A model generated the notes under the pieces. That model saw only the letters and a program-made list of their open reading frames with translations, made no database searches and was not told the DNA's origin. Made by a program: the position numbers and the translations under genes. Of a stretch of 64,000 nt of DNA, positions 45,273 through 55,936 are shown in pieces; the stretch's first letter is position 1, and each line of letters opens with the position of its first letter. Origin of the DNA: Conchocele bisecta (taxonomy: Eukaryota > Mollusca > Bivalvia > Lucinida > Thyasiridae); the NCBI GenBank assembly GCA_029237695.1, contig CM055277.1, forward strand, positions 40,396,242-40,460,241. The letters run 5' to 3'.

Positions 45273-45681
45273 TTTGTGTCAAGCCCGCTTGCGGAAAGTG
45301 AGACATAGTGATCACAATGACGTCCGGGTGTCCGGGCGTCCGTCCGTCCGAAATCTGTGTTAAAGTTTTTAAATACCTTATATCTCTGCAGTCCTAAGTC
45401 ACATTGACTTGAAACTTCATATGCTTATTAGTCATGATCCATATATTCATGCTGTATCCCACTCATGCGGACCCTATGTCAAGGTCAAATGACTTGAAGT
45501 TTGCATTAAAGTTTCTGTCAAAATTTGCATTAAAGTTTTCACATACCTACTATCTCTGTAACCGTAAGTCAGATTTGCTTGAAACTTTGTATGCTTATTG
45601 GGCATCAAACTTCAAATAAATACACATGAGACCATCAAATGCCTCGGCGGGCTCGACATGCGGGCCGCGGCCATCTGGTTT
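45273..45681 (+). mobile_element. HINE family H-F, short copy
   Basis: Left CCCGCTTGCGGAAAGTGAGAC, GTCCGGGCGTCCGTCCGTCC, two ~150-bp units (TTGAAACTT..TATGCTTATT, CAAGGTCAAATGACTT). Right CTCGGCGGGCTCGACATGCG then GGCCGCGGCCATCTGGTTT. Confidence 0.7.
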
Positions 45682-45989
45682 ATTTTGTTACCTTGCGCAG
45701 AAAAACAAGGTACAATGTAGCTACATATATGCGGTTGTTGCCTTAAATTCTAATTTTACAAGGCCCGATAACATGCAGTGTTTGTGTGGGCATATGTTTT
45801 TCTCTGAAAAACAACAATCTAGCTCTCCATTTGTTAAGTATACACCGATGACTTAAATATATTACATCTGAAGACATTTTAATACACATATGCAATATTG
45901 TATTGTTTTAGTTATTAATTATTCCATCTTCCCAGTAACAGATTTGTACATTACCTCATTATCTAATGGATGTTCTACCCCTATTCTTA

Positions 45990-46142
45990 AATGACTCTGA
46001 TGTGGAATGGACCTGGCACAGGTCAGGATATTCCAATTTCAGGGCTGAATATATATTTTTGTGTAAATATTCAGTTCTGATTTTGGGAATTTCCCTCATT
46101 ATGAACAGGTTAAATACGGGATAGTCTAACCCGTCCAATAAA
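45990..46142 (+). mobile_element. S-B SINE fragment
   Basis: TGTGGAATGGACCTGGCACAGG, TTCAGGGCTGAATATA, TTCTGATTTTGGGAATTTCCC, ending ACAGGTTAAATACGG just before the right AGCTTGC array. Confidence 0.6.
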
Positions 46143-46190
46143 ATCAAGCAATCCCGATTCATTCCATATAACCCCGATCATGCCATATAA

Positions 46191-46735
46191 GGCAAGCTTG
46201 CGACTAGCTTGCAGACAAGCTTGCGACAACGCTTGCGACTAGCTTGCGGCAAGCTTGCGATATAAGGCAAGCTTGCGGCAAGCTTGCGACTAGCTTGCGG
46301 CAAGCTTGCGACTAGCTTGCGGCAAGCTTGCGACTAGCTTGCGGCAAGCTTGCGACTAGCTTGCGGCAAGCTTGCGACTAGCTTGCATCAAGCTTGCGAC
46401 TAGCTTGCGGCAGCTTGCGAGAGCTTGCGGCAAGCTTGCGGCAAGCTTGCAGCAAGCTTGCGACTAGCTTGCGGCAAGCTTGCGACTAGCTTGCGGCAAG
46501 CTTGCGACTAGCTTGCGACTAGCTTGCGGCAAGCTTGCGACTAGCTTGCGACTAGCTTGCAACTAGCTTGCGGCAAGCTTGCGACTAGCTTGCGGCAAGC
46601 TTGCGACTAGCTTGCGGCAAGCTTGCCGCGCGTTTCAACTGCGTGCTTGCAGCAAGCTTGCGGACTAAGCTTATAACCGCAAGCTTGCAATTCTTACTTG
46701 CCGCAAGCTAGTCGCAAGCTTGCAGAATAAGATTG
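46191..46735. repeat. AGCTTGC minisatellite, right array
   Basis: Regular ~22-bp unit GCAAGCTTGCGACTAGCTTGCG repeated about 20 times, degenerating at the edges (CTTATAACCGC near 46670). More uniform than the left array. Confidence 0.9.
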
Positions 46736-47084
46736 CGATTTTTGTTTGGGATACACCATGATTGATACATTAGTTATAGATGTTGTTTCCAAAATCTGGC
46801 CACAATCACTACACTCGCCTACTTTTAGAACTACATGTACGACAGGTGTACCAAATATATTCATATTATCATCCAAAATGTTATTACTTTATCTGTCTAA
46901 TTCTGAACTGTCAGTATAAAACTGAGCTAACTGGTGCATGCTAAGATGGCTCAGATGGCAACTCGATACACAGTATAGTATACACTAAGAAGAACAACGT
47001 CAGATACACATTATACAAATATTCAATCACATTTACGAAGATATTGTCTTCGAAACAAAGGATGAAGTTCTATGAAGTCAGTGT

Positions 47085-47478
47085 GGGTGGCAGGTGGGAG
47101 CACGCGATGGGTAATTTAACGATCTGGGTTCATCCTTACCGGAATCCCGACTGGAGACCTGGTTTGGCCCTCACATACGTCTTTGGCATTTTGTATGTGA
47201 CAGTTGAATCTGGTTATACCCATTATGTGAGTATTACGATATTTGTAATCCTATTTTAGGGGAAGGGGCCAAGTGACTTGGTGTGGTATGGACCTGGCAC
47301 CAGGTCGGGTTATTCTAATTTAAGGGCTGAATATTTTTGTTCTCGATGTAAATATTCTGTTCTGATTTTGGGATTTTCCCCCCAATGCAGCAGGTTAAAA
47401 TGGGATCGAACCCGTTTGCCCGGCCTTACATGACCTTAGCTGTTGATAGGCCGTTAAACACTAATAAACAAACAAACA
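47085..47478 (+). mobile_element. SINE family S-B, longest copy
   Basis: About 390 bp: GGTGGCAGGTGGGAGCACGC, GATGGGTAATTTAACGATC, GGCCCTCACATACGTC, GGTATGGACCTGGCACCAGG, AAAATGGGATCGAACCCG and the AATAAACAAACAAAC tail. GGGATCGAACCCG read in reverse resembles a B box. No LINE partner in the window. Confidence 0.7.
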
Positions 47479-47578
47479 GTCCTTAAGTTATGGTATAGTA
47501 TATGTTATATAACGATTTTACAATCGTATTCATGAGCAATAAAGAGAGATAAAAACATTTCATATTTATTTCATTTTT

Positions 47579-49382
47579 AGCTCGACTATTCGAAAAATAG
47601 TTAGAGCTTATGTTGTCACCCCGGCGTCGGCGTCGGCGTCACCGTCACGCATTGGTTAAGGTTTTTAGTCAAGCTTGTATATGGAATACTACTGGCCCTA
47701 CACCCACCATACTTGGACAACTTCATCTCCTAGTGAGGTACATCAATAACCCCTGATCTATATTTCACCTTGACCTACATTTCCTCTTGACTTACTTAGT
47801 TAATTCCCCTTGGTTAAAGTTTTTAGTTAACCTTGGTTAAGGTTTTTAGTCAAGCTTGTACATGGAATACTATTGTGCATACAGACACCATACTTGGACA
47901 ACCTTTTCTCCTAGGGATGTACATCAATAACCCCAGGTCAGGTTATTCTAATTTCAGGGCTGAATATATTTGTTCTCGATGTAAATATTCCGTTCTGATT
48001 TTGGGATTTTCCCCCCAATGCAGCAGGTTAAAATGGGATCGAATCTGTTTGCCCGGCCTTACATGACCTTAGCTGTTGATAGGCCGTTAAACACTAATAA
48101 ACAAACAAACAAACATGCAATACTATTGTACATACAGACACCATACTTGGACAACCTTTTCTCATAGTGATCTACATCAATAACCCCTGATCTATATTTG
48201 ACCTTGACCTACATTTCCTCTTGTATTACTTAGTTAATTCCCATTGGTTAATGTTTTTAGTCAAGCTTGTATATGGAATACTCCTGGCCCTACACCCGCC
48301 ATACTTGGACAACTTCATCTCCTAGTGATGTACATCAACAACCCCTGATATATATTTGACCTTGACCTACATTTCCTCTTGAATTACTTAGTTAATTCCC
48401 CTTGGTTAAGGTTTTTAGTCTACCTTGGTTAAGGTTTTTAGTCAAGCTTGTACGTGCAATACTATTGTGCATACAGACACCATACTTGGACAACCTTTTA
48501 TCATAGGGATGTACATCAATAATCCCTGATCTATATTTGACCTTGACCTACATTTCCTCTTGAATTACTTAGTTAATTCCCCTTGGTTAAGGTTTTTAGT
48601 CAAGCTTGTAGATGGAATAATCCTGGCCCTACACCAACCATACTTGGACAACTTCATCTCCTAGTGATGTACATCAACAACCCCTGACCTATATTTGACC
48701 TTGACCTACATTTAACCTTAAATTACTTAGTTAATTACCCTTGGTTAACGTTTTTAGTCAACCTTGGTTAAGGTTTTTAGTCAACCTTGGTTAAGGTTTT
48801 TACTCAAGCTTGTACATAGAATACTATTGTGCATACAGACACCATACTTGGACAACCTTTTCTCATAGTGATGTACATCAATAACCCCTGATCTATATTT
48901 GACCTTGACTTACATTTCCTCTTGAATTACTTAGTTAATTCTCTTTGGTTAAGGTTTTTAGTCAAGCTTGTAGATGGAATACTCCTGGCCCTACACCAAC
49001 CATACTTGGAAAACTTCATCTAGTGATGTACATCAATAACCCCTGACCTATATCTGACCTTGACCTACTTTTATCATTGGATTACTTAGTTATTTCCCCT
49101 TGGTTAAGGTTTTTAGTCAAGCTTGTATATGGAATACTCCTGGGCCTACAGCAACCATACTTAGAAAACTTCATCTAGTGATGTACATCAATAACCCCTG
49201 ACCTATATCTGACATTGACCGACATTTAACCTTGAATTACTTACTTAATTTCCCTTGGTTAAGGTTTTTAGTCAACCTTGGTTAAGGTTTTTATGCAGGC
49301 CGCAGCCACCTTGTTTGTCAAGCTATGTGTACATCGACAACCCTCGTAGTCGAGCTATGCTGTTCTCCTACAGCTCTTGTTT
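47579..49382 (+). mobile_element. HINE family H-B, copy 2
   Basis: AGCTCGACTATTCGAAAAATA..TAGAGCT hairpin, GGCGTCGGCGTCGGCGTC, array of GGTTAAGGTTTTTAGTCAAG units, 3' end GTCGAGCTATGCTGTTCTCC, ACAGCTCTTGTTT. A truncated SINE interrupts it. Confidence 0.8.
47935..48116 (+). mobile_element. 5'-truncated S-B SINE inside the H-B array
   Basis: CAGGTCAGGTTATTCTAATTTC to AATAAACAAACAAACAAAC replaces part of one array unit: left host text stops at CAATAACCCC and resumes at ATGCAATACTATTG. Confidence 0.75.
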
Positions 49383-49539
49383 ATTGTGTTGAGCATATAT
49401 GTACATGCACATGTGGAAACAGTGACTAACATATTATGATGAATAATCAAGACCAGAAATATCTAAGGGTATGAATAGGGGGTTGGGGATCATGTACAAG
49501 TTATAAAACATGCTACATGAATATATATGTTGATGTGAC

Positions 49540-49765
49540 TAGTGAAATTGGGCTTATGGGATTTGTGACCAATATAGCTCCTAGCTCCTGATCAAATAGC
49601 ACATTACTGTACTGTGATAACAATCTATATTGCTTGTTAGACACATGACGGGTGTTTCATTGATGAAATAGTGAGCAATGTAGATCCTGCCTGATCAGAC
49701 TGTGTGAATGTACAGACAGATCTGGATCAATATTGGTCGCAAAACTTGTCAGTCCCATTTAGCCA
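49540..49765. mobile_element. MITE, 13490 family
   Basis: GTGACTAGTGAAATTGGGCTT..GTGACCAATATAGCTCC and GATCTGGATCAATATTGGTCGC..CCCATTTAGCCAGT as inverted ends; GACGGGTGTTTCATTGATG inside. Confidence 0.6.
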
Positions 49766-49918
49766 GTGCCATATATATGCTATCAAGATTGATAGGTACA
49801 TGGATATATATACTATCAATATTTAGTTGTTATACTTGCATGGGGTGTTTTGTCCACCAGGTAGGGATACATTGTTTGTTAACGTCTCATCAACCATACA
49901 TCATAAAATACATAGTAA

Positions 49919-50200
49919 TTTTGGGGGCGACTTGGGCGAAGTCGTCGCTTTTTTTTCGCCCAAGTCGCCCTATGTGTCCGACAAGGCGAAGTTCACTTTG
50001 CCTTAAAAAAATCGCGCAAAATATCGGAAATTATAAAAAAAGCTGGAACCAAATTCGTTCAGGTAATCCCCATTTACCACCCAGTGACCTAAATCTCGCT
50101 AATTGCAGGCATGCCAATCTGTTTACAATACCATTTGTTTTATGACACCCGATTGTTTGACCAAATTTTCATCACATCATTATAAATTCACTAAAATCAT
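49919..50200 (+). mobile_element. hAT-like left-end fragment related to 1574-1800
   Basis: GGGCGACTTGGGCGAAGTC stem region, AAGGCGAAGTTCACTTTGCC, then AAAAAGCTGGAACCAAATTCG and AAATCTCGCTAATT, matching the 1574 element in order. Confidence 0.5.
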
Positions 50201-51319
50201 GCCTACCCGCTGTGACAATACAAGTCACGGGTCGATAGTTTCAATAATCCCCTAGCCAAACATTGCTTCTGGCTACTATACTTGTCAGTTCAAAACACGT
50301 GTTATTCTCGTACATGCGTCTTATGCAAATTTCTCGTACAGTACTTGTGGTCATACATACTATGCTATTTGCTGAGTTCCCACTAAGTAGCCTTGTTTAT
50401 ACACATGTACTTTAACTTACATATCCTTTTCTTCCTAGACTGTTTGTGATGATAGCTTCCGCGACTCATGATAAAATTGTGGTACAATTTTAATTTTAGT
50501 GGGGGGATGTTATATTTATCTCTTTGGATAATGAGTCGTGTGAAGTTTTCATCACAAATAGTCCGGTTCCTGGATTCAGCACTGTGCCGAATTGACCAAA
50601 AAAACAGCGGCTGGTTTCAGAAATCGGGAGAAAGAGGATGATCTCCCCTGACCTTCCTCGTGTGAGACAACTTCCGGTTTAAAAAAAAAAGAAAAAAACA
50701 TTATGTGTACAGTCACATAGAAAACGAACAGCCAAATGCCAAGCTGACAGGCTAATGTTCCTGTTAATGATTTTGTATTGCACTATGGGGTCAGCTAATG
50801 AGATAACAAAGCATGCCAAACTACTTTCACTGCCCAGCTGGAGTCTCCAGTAACCGCCAGACTCGACCATAGTGCATGAGAATATGTACAGGTGAGTTTT
50901 ATTACCACCAGCGACTATTATGGCCGTAATCTTTGCAGCTTAGGTCCAGATCAGAATGAGCAGTCACATCAGGATCTAGACTGTTACCGACTGGATTCAT
51001 CATTGTCTAAATGGATTAGCAACCCTGATCTTGTTCCATGCTCTCTTGGTAGCCTACAACATGTGTGTGCTGATTTCCACAATAATGCTGGGAGAATTGC
51101 TTGTTCTAACAGCTGTAAGCTGATGATACAAGAACACACTAGTCTTCTAACCAGTGTAGATATATCTGCGGGTTCAAACTGACCAGCACACTAGCAAGTT
51201 ACAAATTAAAATGTGCTGTTGATACATAATTACATGTAGCATATGTTATGTTACATACACCTTGCAGAAATAAAGATCTTCATTACAAAACCTTACTTCA
51301 ATCTCAAAGTCAGAAACGA

Positions 51320-51420
51320 TACAAGAGGACCAAACCATGTAGGTCGGCATTCCGGGAAGGACGAACACGCACCGATCGTTAAATTACCCATCACGTGCTC
51401 CCTCCTACCACCAATTCCCA
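51320..51420 (-). mobile_element. S-B SINE 5' fragment
   Basis: Reverse complement reads GGTGGTAGGAGGGAGCACGTG, ATGGGTAATTTAACGATC and ATGGTTTGGTCCTC, the head of the 47085 copy. Confidence 0.6.
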
Positions 51421-51562
51421 TGTTGGAATACATTGGGGATAGTGTGTATAAACAGGTCATCAAACTTTGGTCAAGAGTATAACTACAGACACAGTCAGTT
51501 TATTTGATACTGAATGAATGACTTAAAACGTTTGATTATAAAAGTTTTATAAACTATCAACA

Positions 51563-51750
51563 GAGCTCAAGCTAAGGTGCGTAATTTTATCAATTCTGGA
51601 TAACAACAAATTTCTGCACCAAAAAATGGCAAGTTGGGAGTCTCAATGATCTCAATGAGACGATTCTAAAGGACTCCTAACTTGCTATATTTCATTGAGA
51701 AATAAGAATTTCGCCACCAAATTATGCACCTGACAGGAGCTCGATCTGTA
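51563..51750. mobile_element. MITE with CAGAGCTCAAGC ends
   Basis: CAGAGCTCAAGCTAAGGTGCG and its near complement GCACCTGACAGGAGCTCGATCTG bound ~185 bp. The centre has GAGTCTCAATGATCTCAATG..GAGACG. Confidence 0.55.
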
Positions 51751-51759
51751 TCAATCTCA

Positions 51760-54190
51760 AGTCCGCGCAGTCTGATCAGGGCTAAAGTTTTTTGAAGGAG
51801 TAACATTAATGATACCAGGAAAACGCGTTGACTCCCAATCATTCTCAGTGTCAATTAGTGAAAATATTCTAATCAATAACACACAATTGCAAATTATACA
51901 TATTTGGCCTTATATTTGTATATGCGTATACTATGTACACAGTGATCCGTTACGAGACCAACCATGTAAGTAATTTGATACATTTCCACAGTTGTCATAG
52001 TTCATGAAAAATATTTACATAATTTATGATTTTCTTCCGTACATGACAACGAATATTTATGACACTTTCAAAGCATATTGCAAGATGTCATCATTTACTA
52101 AAAAACACAAGACTGTTATAAATATTATTCTTTGAATATCGCGGATGCTATTATGTATGAAATCAATTGAGATAGACGGAATGGCGAACCGTGCCGCAGA
52201 CTGCGCGGAAATGCAGGCTGATTTGGGTAGCGGAGTTGGTAGCATAGATCATAAGCCCCATTTCTCCGTCATGACAACATATGCCATGTGTATGCATGTT
52301 TGTCATAGATAATTTGCAGGTTTTGCAATCGTGGTGCCATAATTATGTGCTCTTCATATTTACTGCTACATTTTGAATAAAATATAAAAATACAGCAAAT
52401 ATCTAGTACATATTTCTGCTATCGAATAATAACAAAAAAAGATTAGTATTTATTATATCTTCCCATTTTAGTTCAGAAACCAGACATATTTATTCTGTCC
52501 TATGCAGTGGTCAAGCAAGCCGCCTGACCATTATCCATGCGCGGACACAAAATAGTTCTCACACGTCCAGTTTCATTTTCGCACATAAGGATTATGTTTG
52601 GCGATTTTGCTTCCTGTTAGTTTTCGTTTGTTTAGTGGAATGCATACATATATCGATTCACCTCGGTGTATATAAATATTGAATACGATTTTATATTATA
52701 ATGCTATCATAGATAGTATTTTGGCCCGCATATTCCTACGCCGTATTGGAACCATTTTGGCGGGATTTGGAGAGGTCTTCGGAACACATATTTTGGTAAA
52801 ATATTACTTTTTGTTCACAATATATTTGTCGTTGGTCAACCGATTTTGACGGGAGAAAAGGCATTTTTGCATCTCTGATAAAATTGATTATAGCATTATT
52901 TATAGATTTTATTTGCGTTATAACATATTTAGAATTTAACTGGGAATTTCAGAATCTTATCATATCGCCTAATGGGCCATTTGACCCGGTGTTAGGAACA
53001 TTAAATCTGGTTGGTATCGGGGATGCAGACAGGTTTATTCCAGTATCCAGCTGTGAAACTCGGGTTTTCCGACCCCACGTTTTCTTTGAAGTAGTGGGGT
53101 TTACAAATACCCGACTTTCTATGGGAGTGTACACCTAATGGGAAATAAAAGAAATTTAAGAAGATTTAGATCACAGTATTTTGTCATACGGAAAATACTA
53201 CACTATATAGACCATAACATGAAATCGTGAACTAGTAAATGCAAGCATTCCATATAGAACACACTGGAATATATTTGTATGGAATGTGAATACTGTCTGT
53301 TCAACGTTTTGCTGCCGACGATCTTGTTGGAATTAAACACATTCAATCTTAAAAATATTTAAATATAAGTACGTTTTCAGCAATAACAAAAAAGTCACCC
53401 TTTCCAAATGTTTTTATTTGATGAAATTTCGTCAAATATTTATTTTATTGCGAAAAGAACTATTTTCCTATGGGAATTTAACATGGGGGCTAAAAATATA
53501 TATTTTTTAAATAATTTTTTATTTGTGGACCGATTTTCAAAATCTAACTTTTGTTTTCTTAGTTACATCACATACCTAGAATACATAGACTGGCGACTCC
53601 GTGCACATATACCGAATATATCATGATCTCTCGTGACGCCACGAGATTTCGCGCGATTTACGATATAGCCGTATGATTGAGAAAGAAAATTATATTAATC
53701 GAACACAGGTGAGTAATTATTTGTACCAGTTTACCGACTGCTTATTATTTACATAGTACAAACATTCTATTTTCCAAATACTTCCAAATATAACGTGGCT
53801 ATGTGGTTTTCACATTGTACAAATAGTGTTTTGTTTACGCTTGTTTACGCCAGCAAATATCTGCTAAAACAACGCTGAATTTCCGCCTGGTCGATGATTT
53901 CCCATCCAAATGATTTAATATACTCTTGTAAGACAACACAAACAAATAATTATCATTTTAATTGGCATCTGTAAGAGAGTATGACACCACGTAAAACAAT
54001 ATAATGTCGGCTCATTTGTTTACAATTTATACAGGTTTTAACCCATTAACCGACTGTACCAGTAGTCGGCAGAAAATTTTCAATAATGTTATGATGCGGT
54101 ACAATTAATATATGCATGACACGCATCGAATAGTGCATACAGATATTTATCAATTATAATTGTATTATCCTCCCAATTCTCTGTATCTGT
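51760..54190. other. No confirmed feature; possible exon-like pieces
   Basis: AT-rich. The frame 52884-53138 (GDADRFIPVSSCETRVFRP, GFTNTRLSMGVYT) and a short ATG frame at 53671 ending at a GTGAGT donor (53709) are noted but unsupported. A perfect TCTCGTG..CACGAGA stem lies at about 53628-53645. Confidence 0.3.
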
Positions 54191-54194
54191 TTAG

Positions 54195-55445
54195 TTAGAT
54201 TTTATATTTTATATCATTCTATTTGTCCACTTTTCACGTGATTTCTATGTGAAGCAGAATCTGCTATTGCAATATTGTAGCTATATTGTAGCACGCAAAA
54301 CTTTCATTTTATTGAAGTTGTTTATTTTTTTGCAGAGCATATTATCATGGTAGTATTGTGCTGTAAACATTATTGACATTTGTTATTCTCTGTTGCCTTT
54401 AATTATGTCCAGAGACTTTATAGTTCATGCTATTTATCCACTTTTCACGCGATTTCAATGTGAATTTGAATCGGCTATTGCAATACTGTAGTGCGCAAAA
54501 CTTTTGTTTCATTTTATTAAAGTTGTTGATTTTTTTGGCAAAGCATATTATAATGGTAGTATTGTGCAGTAAACAGTATTGCCATTTGTAATTCTCTGTT
54601 GCTCTGCTATCCAGAGACTTTATATTTCATGCTATTTATCCACTTTTCACGTAATTTCAATGTGAATCTGAATCGGCTATTGCAATACTGTAGTGCGCAA
54701 AACTTTTGTTTCGTTTTATTAAAGTTGTTGATTTTTGTTTGGCAAAGCATATTATATGGTAGTATTGTGCTGTAAATAGTATTGCCATTTGCAAGTCTCT
54801 GTTGCTCTGCTATCCAGAGACTTTATATTTCATGCTATTTATCCACTTTTCACGTAATTTCAAAGTGAATCTGAATCGGCTGTTGCAATACTGTAGTACA
54901 CAAAACTTGTTTCATTTTATTAAAGTTTTTGATATTTTTTTTGGCAAAGCATATTATAATGGTAGTATTGTGCTATAAACGGTATTGCCATTTGTAATTT
55001 TCTGTTGCTCTGCTATCCAGAGACTTTATATTTCATGCTATTTATCCACTTTTCACGTAATTTCAATGTGAACTTGAATCGGCTATTGCAATACTGTAGT
55101 GCGCAAAACTTTTGTTTCATTTTATTAAAGTTGTTGATTTTTTTAGCAAAGCATATTATAATGGTAGTATTGTGCAGTAAACAGTATTGCCATCTGTACA
55201 TTTCTGTTGCTCTGCTATCCAGAGACTATATTTCATGATATTTATCCACTTTTCACGTGATTTCAATGTGAATCTGAATCAGCTATTGCAATACTGTAGT
55301 GCGGAAAACTTTGTTGTTGATGTTTTTTTGCAAAGCATATTATAATGGCAGTATTTTTTTATATTCTTTGTTACTCTTATGACCAGAGACTTTACATGTC
55401 ATGAACGCCATTTACCCACTTTTTACATGATTTCAATGTGTCAAC
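54195..55445 (+). repeat. Tandem array, ~203-bp unit, about seven copies
   Basis: CCACTTTTCACG anchors at 54227, 54438, 54640, 54843, 55046 and 55246, with a decayed one at 55426 (periods 211, 202, 203, 203, 200, 180). Units contain GGCTATTGCAATACTGTAG and GCAAAGCATATTATAATGG. No HINE ends or GTCCGTCC tract were seen, and the unit lacks the AGGTCA core. Confidence 0.85.
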
Positions 55446-55779
55446 GTAACAAAATAACTTTCCCGTGGAGTAGATTTTACATTTCGATTCAGTAGATTCA
55501 TTCTGCTACAACTTTACCATATGTGTGATTCCATTCAAACGTCATGTGCATGTTTTTCATCATCCGTATAATATTTTCATTTCGCACCCCACCCTTGACC
55601 CCCCTCCTCATGATATTAATGAACGAAACATTGGAACACTCTTTATTGTGAAAAACCAGATATTTATTAGTGTCTCCTAGAATAAATTGTGTTCAAATAT
55701 TTCGGATTATATAGTAGTCCTATTCTTTAGCAGGAGCAGGAGCAAGTCCGTGTTAATTATTTTCGTTTCCAGGAGCTCC

Positions 55780-55936
55780 ATGAAGAGGACTTCTTTCTCT
55801 ATCGCCTACAGTGACGGACAGGTTATGGTGCGCAGAGTTGCCCGCAATGATACAGACATCACAGATTTTCACCATCTTCGATTATTGGATTTTCTTACCT
55901 CTACAATTGAAATTGAAAATGTCAGGATTTGTGCTG
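55780..55936 (+). CDS. Unrecognised exon-like frame cut by a TTAA MITE
   Basis: After a plausible acceptor TTTTCGTTTCCAG the frame reads MKRTSFSIAYSDGQVMVRRV, ARNDTDITDFHHLRLLDFL and ends in the TTAA of the MITE at 55937. Codon texture is protein-like. No domain recognised and no partner exon identified. Confidence 0.25.

Larger units (their letters stand above)
37518..47068. mobile_element. Putative large TTAA-target element with AGCTTGC arrays inside both ends
   Basis: Left TTAA (37518-37521) and GGGTCCTTTCTATAAC lead a ~240-bp block to 37760. Its reverse complement recurs at 46905-47068 (ACATTTACGAAGATATTG, CAGTATAGTATACAC, AGATGGCAACTC). Both blocks are followed inward by GTATCCCAAAC (37804 and, inverted, 46744) and then by an AGCTTGC array. 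The rightmost ~10 bp and TTAA are missing, next to a SINE start at 47085. The short element 16826-17728 shares these ends. Whether 37.5-47 kb moved as one unit is inference. Confidence 0.5.

Noticed and set aside
50892..51182. 96-codon frame
   Set aside because: Contains MITE-type CATCAGGATCTAGACTG text; codon pattern not convincing in this frame.
52884..53138. 84-codon frame with GDADRFIPVSS
   Set aside because: Opposite strand is also open, no domain, no clear splice sites.
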